Shown here: piece by piece, positions 15,224 through 24,171 of the stretch | How the letters are laid out: each line of letters begins with the position of its first letter | Numbering within the stretch: position 1 is the first letter of the stretch | Source of the DNA: DASPFV01 sp035620975 | Lineage (GTDB): Bacteria; Acidobacteriota; Vicinamibacteria; Vicinamibacterales; 2-12-FULL-66-21 | Direction: 5' to 3' | DNA length: 41,771 nucleotides | Assembly: GCA_035620975.1 (NCBI GenBank) | Contig: DASPFV010000178.1 | Coordinates: 1 to 41,771, forward strand | Notes under the pieces: model-generated | Told to the model about the DNA's origin: nothing | Seen by the model: the letters and a program-made list of their open reading frames with translations, nothing else | Database searches by the model: none | Program-made: the position numbers and the translations under genes

Positions 15224-16518
15224 TGCGCTCTGCGGCTCCGCGCTCGACCAGGCACCACTCGCGCGAGCGCGCCGCGCTCGTCGGCCTGCTGAGCGGCCCC
15301 TCGCGCCACCCCGATCCCGAACACGCGCTCGACGAGCTGAGCGGCCTCGCCGATGCCGCCGGCGCCGACGTCGTCCTGCGCGTGCTCCAGGAGCGTGCCA
15401 GGCCCGACTCCGCCACGTTCCTGGGGCGCGGCAAGGTCGCATCGCTCGCCGCCTCGTGCGACGAGCTCCAGGCCGACGTCGTCATTTTCGACAACGAGCT
15501 GTCGCCGGCGCAGCTTCGAAACCTCGAGGAGGCGCTCGATCGCAAGGTGCTGGACCGGACCCAGCTCATCCTCGATATTTTCGCGCGCCGTGCCCGTACA
15601 CGTGAGGGCAAGCTCCAGGTCGAGCTCGCGCAGCTGAAGTACCTCATGCCGCGTCTGGTCGGCTCCGCGGCGGCGTTGTCGCGTCTCGGCGGCGGTATCG
15701 GCACGCGCGGCCCCGGCGAGACCAAGCTGGAAACGGATCGCCGCCGCATCCGCCAGCGGATCAGCGCAATCGCCCGCGAGATCGAGGGCGTTCGCCGCCG
15801 GCGCTCGCAGCTCCGTGAACGACGGCACAAGGCGTCGGTGCCCACCGTGGCGCTGGTCGGCTACACCAACGCGGGGAAGACGACGCTGTTCAACGCGTTG
15901 ACCGGCGACCACGCGATTGCATCGGACGCGCTGTTCGTGACGCTGGATCCGCTCGTGCGGAAGCTGCAGCTCCCCGATCGCCGCGAACTGCTCATCTCGG
16001 ACACGGTGGGTTTCATCGACCGGCTCCCGCACTCGCTGGTGGCGGCCTTCCGTGCCACCCTGGAAGAGGTGGCCGCCGCGGATCTCCTGCTCCACGTCAT
16101 TGACGCAGCGAACCCCGACCGCGAGCGGCATGTTGCGGCCGTGCGGCGCGTGCTGGCGGAGGTCGGGGCGGAATCGGTGCCGCTCGTCGACGTGTTCAAC
16201 AAGTGGGACCTGGTCGACGAGGACGAACGGCGGCGGCTGCGCGCGTTGTACCCGGGCGGGCTGTTCACGTCGGCCGTCACCGGACAGGGCCGGGACGATC
16301 TGGTCGCCGCGCTCGAGGCGCAGCTGGCGCTCGACACGACGACGGTCACCTTCCGGTTCGACGCGGCATCCGACCGCGACCGGGCCCGCATCTCTCAGCT
16401 GTACCGCGTGGCGCGGATCCTCCGTCACGTCGCGACCGACGGCCACGTCTCGATCGAAGCCGAGATCCCGCGGCGGCTGCTCGATCGCTTCGAGCAGCCC
16501 GCCACTCAGGCGTCATGA
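15223..16518 (+). CDS. hflX: Ribosome-associated GTPase HflX
   Basis: HflX binds the 50S subunit and splits stalled ribosomes during stress. The start at the ATG at 15223 overlaps the tsaC stop by one base (431 aa). The N-terminal HflX domain has FLGRGKV, the FDNELSPAQLRNLE stretch and GGIGTRGPGETKLE. The GTPase domain starts near residue 213 with GYTNAGKTT, followed by DTVGFIDRLPH (G3) and NKWD (G4). The open frame further upstream only repeats the tsaC region in another phase. Confidence 0.95.
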   Translation: MRSAAPRSTRHHSRERAALVGLLSGPSRHPDPEHALDELSGLADAAGADVVLRVLQERARPDSATFLGRGKVASLAASCDELQADVVIFDNELSPAQLRNLEEALDRKVLDRTQLILDIFARRARTREGKLQVELAQLKYLMPRLVGSAAALSRLGGGIGTRGPGETKLETDRRRIRQRISAIAREIEGVRRRRSQLRERRHKASVPTVALVGYTNAGKTTLFNALTGDHAIASDALFVTLDPLVRKLQLPDRRELLISDTVGFIDRLPHSLVAAFRATLEEVAAADLLLHVIDAANPDRERHVAAVRRVLAEVGAESVPLVDVFNKWDLVDEDERRRLRALYPGGLFTSAVTGQGRDDLVAALEAQLALDTTTVTFRFDAASDRDRARISQLYRVARILRHVATDGHVSIEAEIPRRLLDRFEQPATQAS

Positions 16519-17891
16519 GCCCGGCGTTCCTGCGACAGATCGGCCGCGCCGCAGGCCTCGTCGCGCTGTGCTCGGCCGCAGCGTGCGCGCCGAGGGCGAT
16601 CGAGGTGCCGCCGGCGGGCATGGCTGCGCGGTTCCCGGATTACGTCTTTCCCGCCGTGCCGGAGGATCTCGGCACGCCGGCCGCGCGCGAGCGGCACCAG
16701 GCCGGATGGCTCTGGCTGCAGGCCGGCGATTTCCGCGCCGCGGAACGCAACTTCAACGCGGCGCTCAAGCTGGCCCCCGTCTTCTACCCGTCCGAAGCAG
16801 GGCTGGGTTACCTCGAGCTCGCGCGCAAGGAGCCGCGGGCGGCCGTCGAGCGCTTCACCCGCGCGCTCGGCGCGAACACGGGCTACGTGCCGGCCCTGGT
16901 CGGGCGCGGCGAGGCGCTCCTGGCCGTAGGCGAGCGCGACCTCGCCCTCGAGAGCTTCGAGGCCGCCGTCGCCGCGGACCCGTCGCTGGCGCCCCTGCGG
17001 ACCCGGATCGAGCTGCTCCGCTTCCGGGGGCTGCAGGACGACGTGGCGTCAGCCCGCAAGGCCGCCGAGACCGGGCGCTTCGACGAAGCCCGGGCGCTGT
17101 ACAGCAGGGCGCTCGAGGCGTCACCGCAGAGCCCGTTCCTCTACCGCGAGCTCGCGACGGTCGAGCGCCGGGCCGGAAACCTGGATGCCGCGCTGGCGCA
17201 TGCGGCCCGGGCGGCCGAAATGGAGCCCGGCGATGCGCGCGCGTTCGTGCTGATGGGCGAGCTGCACGAGGCCCGCGGCGACCTCTCGAAGGCGGCCGAG
17301 GCATACAGCGCGGCGCTGGCGCTCGAGCACAACGAGCCCGTGGCGGCGCGGCTCGAGTCGGTTCGCGAGCGGCTGCTCATGGCCTCGCTGCCCCCCGAGT
17401 TCCAGCAGATCGAGCGCGCCGAGGGCGTGTCGCGCGCGGAGCTGGCGGCGCTGCTCGGCGTCCGGCTCGATGACCTGCTCAAGCGGGCCCCGCGCCGCAA
17501 CACCGCGCTCATGACCGACACGCGGTCGACCTGGGCGGCCCCGTGGATCCTGGCGGTCACCGGCGCAGGCGTGATGGAGCCCTTTCCAAATCACACGTTC
17601 CAGCCCGAGGCCCCCGTCCGACGCCGCGACCTGGCCGAGGCGGCCAGCCGCGTCCTGTCGATCATCGCCGCCGAACGTCCGCAGCTCGCGCAGGCATGGC
17701 GCAACCCTGAACGGCGATTTCCGGACGTCCCGCCGGCGCACCTGAACTACCCGGCGGCCGCCGTGAGCGTCGAAGCAGGCGTCCTCCAGCCGCAACCCGA
17801 CGGGAGCTTCCAGCCGTCTCGCCCCGTCACGGGCGCGGAGGCGGTGGAGGCCGTCCGGAGGCTCGAAGAGCTGGCCGTCAGGCTGCCATGA
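16515..17891 (+). CDS. Probable lipoprotein with TPR repeats and C-terminal SLH-like domains
   Basis: The ATG at 16515 overlaps the hflX stop (ATGA), giving 458 aa. Residues 1-24 look like a lipoprotein signal ending SAAAC24, though the usual Leu at -3 is an Ala, so lipidation is uncertain. Residues about 60-290 form six or so TPR units, many ending in a Pro after an Ala-rich helix. Residues about 335-455 resemble two S-layer homology repeats, with FPNHTFQPEAPVRRRDLAEA and the pair FPDVP...GVLQPQPDGSFQPSRPVTGAEA. An envelope scaffolding or cell-wall-binding role is inferred. No enzymatic domain is seen. Confidence 0.75.
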   Translation: MSPAFLRQIGRAAGLVALCSAAACAPRAIEVPPAGMAARFPDYVFPAVPEDLGTPAARERHQAGWLWLQAGDFRAAERNFNAALKLAPVFYPSEAGLGYLELARKEPRAAVERFTRALGANTGYVPALVGRGEALLAVGERDLALESFEAAVAADPSLAPLRTRIELLRFRGLQDDVASARKAAETGRFDEARALYSRALEASPQSPFLYRELATVERRAGNLDAALAHAARAAEMEPGDARAFVLMGELHEARGDLSKAAEAYSAALALEHNEPVAARLESVRERLLMASLPPEFQQIERAEGVSRAELAALLGVRLDDLLKRAPRRNTALMTDTRSTWAAPWILAVTGAGVMEPFPNHTFQPEAPVRRRDLAEAASRVLSIIAAERPQLAQAWRNPERRFPDVPPAHLNYPAAAVSVEAGVLQPQPDGSFQPSRPVTGAEAVEAVRRLEELAVRLP

Positions 17892-18433
17892 ACCTGACGG
17901 CCGCCAACCAGCTCACGATCCTCCGGATGCTCCTGATTCCGGCCTTCGTCATCCTGCTGCTGTATGGCTACCGCGGGTGGGCGCTGCTGACGTTCTTCCT
18001 GGCTGGCATCACCGACCTGCTGGACGGCCTGGCCGCGCGGTGGAGCGGACAGAAGACCACGCTTGGCGCCTGGCTCGATCCGATGGCGGACAAGCTGCTC
18101 CTCGTCACCATGTTCGTCATGCTGACGCTGCCGGGGATCCCGTCGGCCAACCGTCTGCCGCTGTGGTTCACCGTCCTGGTGATCAGCCGGGACGTCGCCA
18201 TCGTGATGACGGTCGCGGTCGTCAACCTCGCCGTGGGGCCCCGAACGTTCCGCCCCTCGATCTACGGAAAAATCGCCACGGCCACCTACGTCCTCACCGG
18301 GGTCGTGACCCTCTACTTCAACTACCTCGACCGTCCGTCGGGCGTGGTCTCGGCGTTCGTGTATGCGTCGCTGGTGATTACGCTCATCTCGGCGGGGCAC
18401 TACCTTGCGCAGGCCGTGAAGCTGGGACATTGA
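17888..18433 (+). CDS. pgsA: CDP-alcohol phosphatidyltransferase, probably phosphatidylglycerophosphate synthase
   Basis: An integral membrane enzyme that condenses CDP-diacylglycerol with an alcohol phosphate, most likely glycerol-3-phosphate. The signature D-x2-D-G-x2-A-R-x8-G-x3-D-x3-D is complete in residues about 41-67 (DLLDGLAAR, then GAWLDPMADK). The 181-residue length and the MNLTAANQLTILRM start fit PgsA. Close paralogues use other alcohols, so the substrate is inferred. ATGA overlap with the preceding gene. It converges with the next gene, with only 18 bases between stops. Confidence 0.87.
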   Translation: MNLTAANQLTILRMLLIPAFVILLLYGYRGWALLTFFLAGITDLLDGLAARWSGQKTTLGAWLDPMADKLLLVTMFVMLTLPGIPSANRLPLWFTVLVISRDVAIVMTVAVVNLAVGPRTFRPSIYGKIATATYVLTGVVTLYFNYLDRPSGVVSAFVYASLVITLISAGHYLAQAVKLGH

Positions 18434-18451
18434 CCAGCTCCGGCCGCCCCG

Positions 18452-19381
18452 TCACACCCTGCTCCGGAAGTAATCCAGCGTCCTCGTGAGCCCCTCCTCC
18501 AGGCCGACTGTCGGCTCCCACCCGAGGAGCGTCCGGGCGCGCGTGATGTCGGGCTTCCGGACCTTGGGGTCGTCTTCGGGAAGCGGGCGGTAGACGAGCC
18601 GGCTCTTCGAGCCGGTGAGGCGCAGGATCTCTCGCGCGATCTGCTCGATCGTCATCTCCTGCGGGTTGCCGATGTTCACCGGATCGTTCACGTTCGATTC
18701 CATGAGCCGGACGATGCCGTCGACCAGGTCGCTGACGTAGCAGAAGCTCCGGGTCTGCTGGCCCGAGCCGAAGATCGTGACGTCCTCGCCCCGGAGGGCC
18801 TGGCTCATGAACGCGGGTACCGCGCGGCCGTCGTTCAGACGCATCCGCGGGCCGTAGGTATTGAAGATCCGCACGATCTTCGTGTCGATGCCGTGATAGC
18901 GATGGTAGGCGGTCGTCATCGCCTCGGCGAATCGTTTGGCCTCGTCGTAGACGCCGCGCGGCCCGATGGGGTTCACGTTGCCCCAGTACGTCTCCTTCTG
19001 CGGGTGCTCGAGCGGATCGCCGTAGACCTCGGAGGTGGACGCGAGCACGAAGCGGGCTTTCTTCTCCTTCGCGAGCCCGAGGGCCTTGTGGGTGCCGAGG
19101 GCACCGACCTTGAGCGTGGGAATCGGCAGCTCCAGGTAGTCGATGGGGCTGGCCGGGCTCGCCCAGTGCAGGACGACGTCGACCGGTCCTTCCACGAAGA
19201 TGTAGTTGGTGACGTCGTGCTTGATGAACGTGAAGTCGCGGTTCACCAGCTGCGCGATGTTCGCCGTGCTGCCGGTCAGCAGGTTGTCGATGCCCACCAC
19301 CGAGTAGCCGCGGTCGAGGAGGGCCTCGGACAGATGGGATCCGATGAAGCCGGCGGCGCCGGTGATGACAGCTCTGGGCAT
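18452..19381 (-). CDS. UDP-glucuronate decarboxylase (UDP-xylose synthase)
   Basis: An extended SDR enzyme that oxidises UDP-glucuronate at C4, decarboxylates it and reduces it to UDP-xylose. The NAD-binding GAAGFIGSH is at residues 8-16, the catalytic Thr/Ser stretch is at STSEVYGDP, and Y145-x3-K149 lies in RGVYDEAKR. The motif HWASPASPIDY is typical of UXS rather than of epimerases. Its substrate is made by the Ugd encoded at 26496 in the divergent operon. It is the last gene of the leftward polysaccharide operon, 22 bases after the sugar-phosphate transferase gene. Confidence 0.9.
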   Translation of the reverse strand: MPRAVITGAAGFIGSHLSEALLDRGYSVVGIDNLLTGSTANIAQLVNRDFTFIKHDVTNYIFVEGPVDVVLHWASPASPIDYLELPIPTLKVGALGTHKALGLAKEKKARFVLASTSEVYGDPLEHPQKETYWGNVNPIGPRGVYDEAKRFAEAMTTAYHRYHGIDTKIVRIFNTYGPRMRLNDGRAVPAFMSQALRGEDVTIFGSGQQTRSFCYVSDLVDGIVRLMESNVNDPVNIGNPQEMTIEQIAREILRLTGSKSRLVYRPLPEDDPKVRKPDITRARTLLGWEPTVGLEEGLTRTLDYFRSRV

Positions 19382-19403
19382 GGGTGTGAGTGCGGACGGA
19401 CGG

Positions 19404-20837
19404 TCAGTAGGCGTGCTTCTGGAAGCCTTTCAGCACGGTCAGCCAGATGATCTTGATGTCGAGCCCCACCGACCAGTTCTCGATGTAGTACAGGTCGTAC
19501 TCGATTCGCTTCTCGAGCGAGGTGTTGCCGCGCCAGCCGTTGACCTGCGCCCACCCGGTGATGCCGGCCTTCACCTTGTGGCGCAGCATGTACTGGGGGA
19601 TGCGGTGCTTGAACTGTTCGACGAAATACGGACGCTCGGGCCGGGGGCCCACGATCGACATCTCGCCGCGCAGGACGTTGACGAACTGCGGCAGCTCGTC
19701 GAGGTCGAACCGGCGCAGCCAGCGGCCTACGGGCGTGCAGCGGGGATCGTCCTCGCGGGCCCAGACCGGCCCGCTCGTGTCCTCGGCCCCTTCGTACATC
19801 GAGCGGAACTTGAGCACCTGGAACGCCTTCCCGTCGAGCCCCATCCTCTCCTGCGTGTAGAAGATCGGCCCCGGGGAAGAGCGCCGGACCAGCGCCGCGA
19901 TGAGGAGGAACGGCACGGCCAGGATTCCCAGAGCCGTCGCGGAAATCGCCACGTCGAGCATGCGCTTCAGGACGCTGTTGAACCCGCGCAGCGGCACGTC
20001 GTTGAGGCTGATGATCGGCACGCCGTCGAGGTTCTCGAGCCGCGCGCGCAGCGCGATGAACTGCAGCAGGTCCGGGACGACGTGCACGTCCACGCCCTCG
20101 CGGTTCGTGGCCTCGACCAGGCCGAGCATCTTCACGTGCTCCTCGAGCGGCAGCGCCACGTACAGGTGGTCGATCTCCTCGCGGCGGATGATCTCGTCCG
20201 CCTCGGCCAGCGCCCCGAGGAGCGGCAGGCCGCGGTAGCCGATGTGGTCCCCGCCGCGATCGTCGAGGAACCCCACGACCTTGAACCCCAGCTCCCGGTG
20301 CTCCAGCACCTTGTCGGCGACCAGCCGGCCCAGGTCGCCGGAACCGGCGATGAGCACGCGCTTGAGGCCGATGCCGGCGCGCCACCGGCGTTCGAGCGCT
20401 CCCCTCACCAGCTCGCGCGAGGCGTAGGTGAGCGCGATGTTCAGGACGATGAAGATCAGCCAGACCAGGCGCGAGACCTCGAAGACACCCTGGTCCTCGA
20501 GATCGTTCGGCAGGTAGTAGGTCCGGTAATAGAGCGTCCCGACGATCCCGATGACGACGGCCAGGATCGTCCCGACGAAGACGGCGAAGAAGTCGTCCAC
20601 CCGGGACCGGCCGCGCCGCAGGCGATACAGCCCCTGGACGTGGAATGCCGTCGGGACGAGGGCGCCGAGGAAGGGCAGCAGCGCCACGTGCCAGTCCAGG
20701 GCAGGAGTGCCCTCCCAGACGGGAATGAACCCGCTGTGGAAGCGCACGACGTAGGCCAGCGCGAACGCCACCATGGCGAGCAGGGCGTCCGACAGCACGT
20801 AGAACGCGACGAGCAGCCGGTTGTGCCGGCGCATCAT
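19404..20837 (-). CDS. Undecaprenyl-phosphate hexose-1-phosphate transferase (WcaJ/CpsE type)
   Basis: Starts lipid-linked polysaccharide repeats by moving a hexose-1-phosphate, commonly glucose, from UDP-sugar to undecaprenyl phosphate. The N-terminal 130 residues hold about four to five membrane segments, followed by a cytosolic Rossmann-like region (VLIAGSGDLGRLVADKVLE). The C-terminal bacterial sugar transferase domain from about residue 285 has KRMLDV, FQVLKFRSM, LDELPQFVNVLRG, MSIVGPRPE and KAGITGWAQVNG. The start overlaps the previous gene's stop (ATGA). This is the defining priming gene of the locus. Confidence 0.93.
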   Translation of the reverse strand: MMRRHNRLLVAFYVLSDALLAMVAFALAYVVRFHSGFIPVWEGTPALDWHVALLPFLGALVPTAFHVQGLYRLRRGRSRVDDFFAVFVGTILAVVIGIVGTLYYRTYYLPNDLEDQGVFEVSRLVWLIFIVLNIALTYASRELVRGALERRWRAGIGLKRVLIAGSGDLGRLVADKVLEHRELGFKVVGFLDDRGGDHIGYRGLPLLGALAEADEIIRREEIDHLYVALPLEEHVKMLGLVEATNREGVDVHVVPDLLQFIALRARLENLDGVPIISLNDVPLRGFNSVLKRMLDVAISATALGILAVPFLLIAALVRRSSPGPIFYTQERMGLDGKAFQVLKFRSMYEGAEDTSGPVWAREDDPRCTPVGRWLRRFDLDELPQFVNVLRGEMSIVGPRPERPYFVEQFKHRIPQYMLRHKVKAGITGWAQVNGWRGNTSLEKRIEYDLYYIENWSVGLDIKIIWLTVLKGFQKHAY

Positions 20838-22099
20838 CGGACGGCCGCCCGACGCGAGGCCAGCGCCGCCTCCAGGACCGCACGGAAGCCGCTCAGGAAC
20901 CGGTCACGCGAGAACGTCTCGGCCTGCGCGCGGATGGCAGAGCGATCCAGCGGAAGGCGGCGCACCGCGGACAGTCCGTCCGCGAAAGCCTCGACGGACT
21001 CGTCCTCGACCAGGATGCCGGTCGTGCCGGGGACGACCGACTCGCACGCGCCGCCGCGGCGCAGGGTTACGACCGGCGTGCCGCAGGCCTGGGCCTCGAC
21101 GGGGACCAGTCCGAAATCCTCCACGCCGGGCAGCAGCACCGCCTCGGCCTGCTGATATCGCGCCCGTACCTCCTCGTCGCTGACCCACCCGGGAAAGCTG
21201 ACGTCGGGCCCGGCGAGCTGCTGAAGACGCCCGAGCTCGGGCCCGCGCCCGACGATCGTCAGCCGGGCTCCGACACGACGGCAGGCCTCGATCGCGACCT
21301 CGAGCCGCTTGTATGGCACCAGGGCGGACACGACCAGGAAGCCGGAACCGGGGCGGGGGGGATCGTCCAGTGGGCGATAAAAGGCTGTATCTACAGGAGG
21401 ATACACAACGGTCGACCCGCGATTATAGTATCGGCGGATCCTGGCTGCAACATAGCGGGAGTTGGCCACGAACTGGTCCACGCGTCCCGCCGTCTCGCGA
21501 TCCCACCGGGCGAGCGAAGCCATGACCGGTCGCAACAGGCGGCTCCGGAGCGCGCCCACCTGTGACGGGCCGAAATAGGCGGGGAACTGGTCCCAGGCGT
21601 ACCGCATCGGGGAATGGCAGTAGCACACGTGTACGGCCCTCCCGGGGCGGACGACCGATTTGGCGGCGCAGTGGCTCGTGCTGACCACCAGGTCGTACCG
21701 GTCCAGATCCCAGAGCTCGACCGCCGTCGGGAAGACCGGCAGGTACTGCCGGTAGGCCCGACGGGCGGCGGGAAGCCGCTGGGCCACGGACGTGACCACG
21801 CGCCGCGCCTCGATGCGAACGCTGACGGAACCCCGGACGTGCACCAGGGTGTAGAGCGGCGCGGACGGGAACAGCTCGCAGACGGCATCGAGCACCTTCT
21901 CGCCACCCCGCATGCCGGTGAGCCAGTCGTGGACGAGCGCCACGCGGCCCTGGATCGCTGATCCGAGAGCGGGGCCAGGCGATTCAGTCTCGGAAACCGG
22001 ATCGACAGATGACGGCGGGCCGGCCGGATCGGAACCGGGATTCGAGGAAGCCGGTGCGCCGGGAGCGGATCGAGCAGGCGCGGGGAGATGCCCGCTCAT
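20834..22099 (-). CDS. GT4-family glycosyltransferase
   Basis: A GT-B retaining glycosyltransferase of 421 aa. The N-terminal domain opens with VALVHDWLTGMRGGEKVLD after about 50 disordered residues. The C-terminal domain has ALVPYKRLEVAIEA, IVGRGPEL and the VEDFGLVPVEAQACGTPVV motif, with the nucleotide-sugar Glu pair spaced by seven. The ATG at 22099 is chosen over the longer open frame because a GGGGGCGG stretch lies directly upstream and the longer form would overlap the previous gene. The acceptor and sugar are unknown. Confidence 0.88.
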   Translation of the reverse strand: MSGHLPAPARSAPGAPASSNPGSDPAGPPSSVDPVSETESPGPALGSAIQGRVALVHDWLTGMRGGEKVLDAVCELFPSAPLYTLVHVRGSVSVRIEARRVVTSVAQRLPAARRAYRQYLPVFPTAVELWDLDRYDLVVSTSHCAAKSVVRPGRAVHVCYCHSPMRYAWDQFPAYFGPSQVGALRSRLLRPVMASLARWDRETAGRVDQFVANSRYVAARIRRYYNRGSTVVYPPVDTAFYRPLDDPPRPGSGFLVVSALVPYKRLEVAIEACRRVGARLTIVGRGPELGRLQQLAGPDVSFPGWVSDEEVRARYQQAEAVLLPGVEDFGLVPVEAQACGTPVVTLRRGGACESVVPGTTGILVEDESVEAFADGLSAVRRLPLDRSAIRAQAETFSRDRFLSGFRAVLEAALASRRAAVR

Positions 22100-22137
22100 C
22101 CGCCCCCGATCCGCGTCCCCGGCCCCCGGCTCGGCCC

Positions 22138-23250
22138 TCAATTCGCGAGCACCTCGTCGTAGATCTCGCGCACCCGCCGGATCGATCGCTCCCACGAAAA
22201 GTGCCTGACGCGCGCCAGGCCCCGCGCGCGCAAGTCGGCTCGCAGTGTCTCGTCCGTCAGGACGCGCCGGATCGCGTCGGCAATCGCCTCCGGCTCGTAC
22301 GGATCGATGAGCAGCGCCGCGTCCCCGACGACCTCGGGAAGCGATGACACGTTCGAGGTGATCACCGGGGTGCCGCTGGCCATCGCCTCGAGCGGGGGCA
22401 ACCCGAATCCCTCGTAGAGGGAGGGGAATACGAACACCGCCGCCAGACGGTAGAGGATCGCCAGCGTCCGATCGGCAACGAAGCCGAAGAACCGGACGTG
22501 CTTGTGCAGTTTATGACGGTGCACGGCACGCCGCAGCGTGGCGTACTTGGAGATCTCGTCTCCGATGACGAGGAGCTTCACATCGTCGAAGCCGTGCTGC
22601 TTGAGCGAATGGAACGCCTCGATCAATCGTTCGATGTTCTTGTGAGGCTTGATGTTGCCGGCGTACAGCACGAAGGGGTCGTTGAGCTGGTAGCGCTCGC
22701 GGACGCGCTCGACCTCCTCGGGATCCGGCGTCTGGCCGAACCGCTCGTCGATCGCGTTGTAAATGACGTCGATCTTCGACTCGGGGACCCTGAAATAGCG
22801 GAGGATATCGCGCTTCGATGTCTCCGAGACCGTCATGATCCGGCTCGACCGATGCGTGGCCACCCAGAGCGAGCTGCGCGCGTAGGCGTAGCCCAGGCGG
22901 CTCGGGAGATACTGCGGGAACCTCAGGTGGATGCAGTCGTGGATCGTCACGACCGACCGGCACGGCACGAGCGGCGGCAGCACGTAGTGCGGTGCGTGAA
23001 ACAGATCCACCCGCTCGCGGCGGAGATCGAGCGGGACGGTGACCTGCTCCCGGATCGAGTAGTTGGGAGAGCGCTCGACTACCGTGCGGAAGTTGTCGCC
23101 GAGCTCCTGCCGGAGGTCATGCTCGGTCTGTCGGCAGAGCACGACGTACTCGGTCGTCTGGTCCAGCCGCGAGAGGTGCCGCAGGAGGTTGCGCAGGTAC
23201 GTCCCGATGCCGAAATCGCGCAGCTTGCGCGCATCGATGGCAATCCGCAC
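22138..23250 (-). CDS. GT4-family glycosyltransferase
   Basis: A 370-residue GT-B enzyme starting VRIAIDARKLRDFGIGTY, a common N-terminus for mannosyl- or rhamnosyltransferase-like GT4 proteins. Key motifs are VTIHDCIHL, YAGNIKPHKNIERLIEA, FVADRTLAILY and SLYEGFGLPPLEAMASGTPVI. The start is a GTG whose only Shine-Dalgarno-like sequence (GGAG) directly abuts it, which is unusual. Just upstream lies a 96-base gap with a heptamer array and a 12-bp hairpin, so expression from this gene on may be separately controlled. Confidence 0.9.
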   Translation of the reverse strand: MRIAIDARKLRDFGIGTYLRNLLRHLSRLDQTTEYVVLCRQTEHDLRQELGDNFRTVVERSPNYSIREQVTVPLDLRRERVDLFHAPHYVLPPLVPCRSVVTIHDCIHLRFPQYLPSRLGYAYARSSLWVATHRSSRIMTVSETSKRDILRYFRVPESKIDVIYNAIDERFGQTPDPEEVERVRERYQLNDPFVLYAGNIKPHKNIERLIEAFHSLKQHGFDDVKLLVIGDEISKYATLRRAVHRHKLHKHVRFFGFVADRTLAILYRLAAVFVFPSLYEGFGLPPLEAMASGTPVITSNVSSLPEVVGDAALLIDPYEPEAIADAIRRVLTDETLRADLRARGLARVRHFSWERSIRRVREIYDEVLAN

Positions 23251-23264
23251 CTCCGGAATCTTAG

Positions 23265-23331
23265 AAGGTTCAAGGTTCAGGGTTCAAGGTTCCAGGTTCT
23301 GGTTCCCGGTTTCGGGTCCGAACCCTGAACC
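23265..23331. repeat. Heptamer array with a perfect 12-bp inverted repeat inside the polysaccharide operon
   Basis: Five perfect-phase heptamers (AAGGTTC, AAGGTTC, AGGGTTC, AAGGTTC, CAGGTTC) occupy 23265-23299, followed by decayed units. GGTTCAGGGTTC (23274-23285) is the exact reverse complement of GAACCCTGAACC (23320-23331), so the transcript can form a 12-bp stem with a 34-base loop. It occupies most of the 96-base gap between the GT2 and GT4 genes. Confidence 0.8.
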
Positions 23332-23346
23332 AGGAACGGACAGGAT

Positions 23347-24159
23347 TCAGAAGCGTATGCCCTTCAACCGCAAGTACGCGCGCAGCAGCGGTGCCCAACG
23401 GGGGTGGTGCTTCTCGTAGAACGCCAGCTGGCTGCGGCGGTAGGCGGCGTTCATCACGGCGGGTTCGGCGACGCGCGAACGGCCTCGCAGATGCGTGACC
23501 TGGGCCCGGGGCGTGAAGAGAATCCGGCGCCCCCGGGCGCGCAGCGCGGCGCAGAAGTCCACGTCCTCCGTGTACAGGAAGAACCGTTCGTCGAGAAGAC
23601 CGACGGCGTCCGCGTCGGCTCGACGGACGAGGAGGCAGGCGCCGCTGACCCAGTCCACGAACCGCTCGCGATCGGTTGCGTGCTCCACCCATCGCGTCAC
23701 GGGACCCGCTCCACGGGCGTACAGCGCCCGGAGGATCTTCTGTCCCGCCTCGGCGAACGGGCCGATCATCGGTCCGAAAGACAGCTCGGTCCGACCTTCG
23801 GTGTCCACGAGCCGCGGGCCGGCGGCGGCCGCGTCAGGATGCGCGAGCAGCCGCCCGGCGAGCGCGTCGAGCGCGCCGCTGGGCACGCGCGTGTCGCTGT
23901 TCAGCAGGAGCACGAGGTCGCCGCGCGTGGCGCGGATCCCCACATTGGTGGCGGCCGCAAACCCGGTGTTCTGCCCCTGCTCGAGCACGCGCACGTAGGG
24001 CCAGCGTGCCCGGACGGCAGCCGCGCTGCCGTCGCTCGAGCCGTTGTCGACGACCACGATGTCGTGCGGAAGGGCGACGGAGGCCTCATCGAGCGACTCG
24101 AGGCACTGCTCGAGTACCGCCCGCGTGTTGTAGCTGACGATGATGATCGACAGCGTCAT
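23347..24159 (-). CDS. GT2-family glycosyltransferase
   Basis: A GT-A inverting glycosyltransferase of 270 aa, rhamnosyltransferase-like in layout. SIIIVSYNT is followed by VVDNGSSDGS and LLLNSDTRVP, with the metal-binding D-x-D as NSD. Later come GACLLVRRAD and DEDVDFC-like FLYTEDVDFCAALRARG. The ATG at 24159 is preferred over an in-frame TTG at 24171, because MTLSIIIVSYN is the usual start and AGGG lies just upstream. It is separated by 96 repeat-bearing bases from the next gene in the operon. Confidence 0.9.
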   Translation of the reverse strand: MTLSIIIVSYNTRAVLEQCLESLDEASVALPHDIVVVDNGSSDGSAAAVRARWPYVRVLEQGQNTGFAAATNVGIRATRGDLVLLLNSDTRVPSGALDALAGRLLAHPDAAAAGPRLVDTEGRTELSFGPMIGPFAEAGQKILRALYARGAGPVTRWVEHATDRERFVDWVSGACLLVRRADADAVGLLDERFFLYTEDVDFCAALRARGRRILFTPRAQVTHLRGRSRVAEPAVMNAAYRRSQLAFYEKHHPRWAPLLRAYLRLKGIRF

Positions 24160-24171
24160 CGGCCCTGTCAA

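Noticed and set aside
18434..18451. Terminator between pgsA and the UDP-xylose synthase gene
   Set aside because: Only 18 bases separate the stop codons and I see no stable stem with a T-tract.
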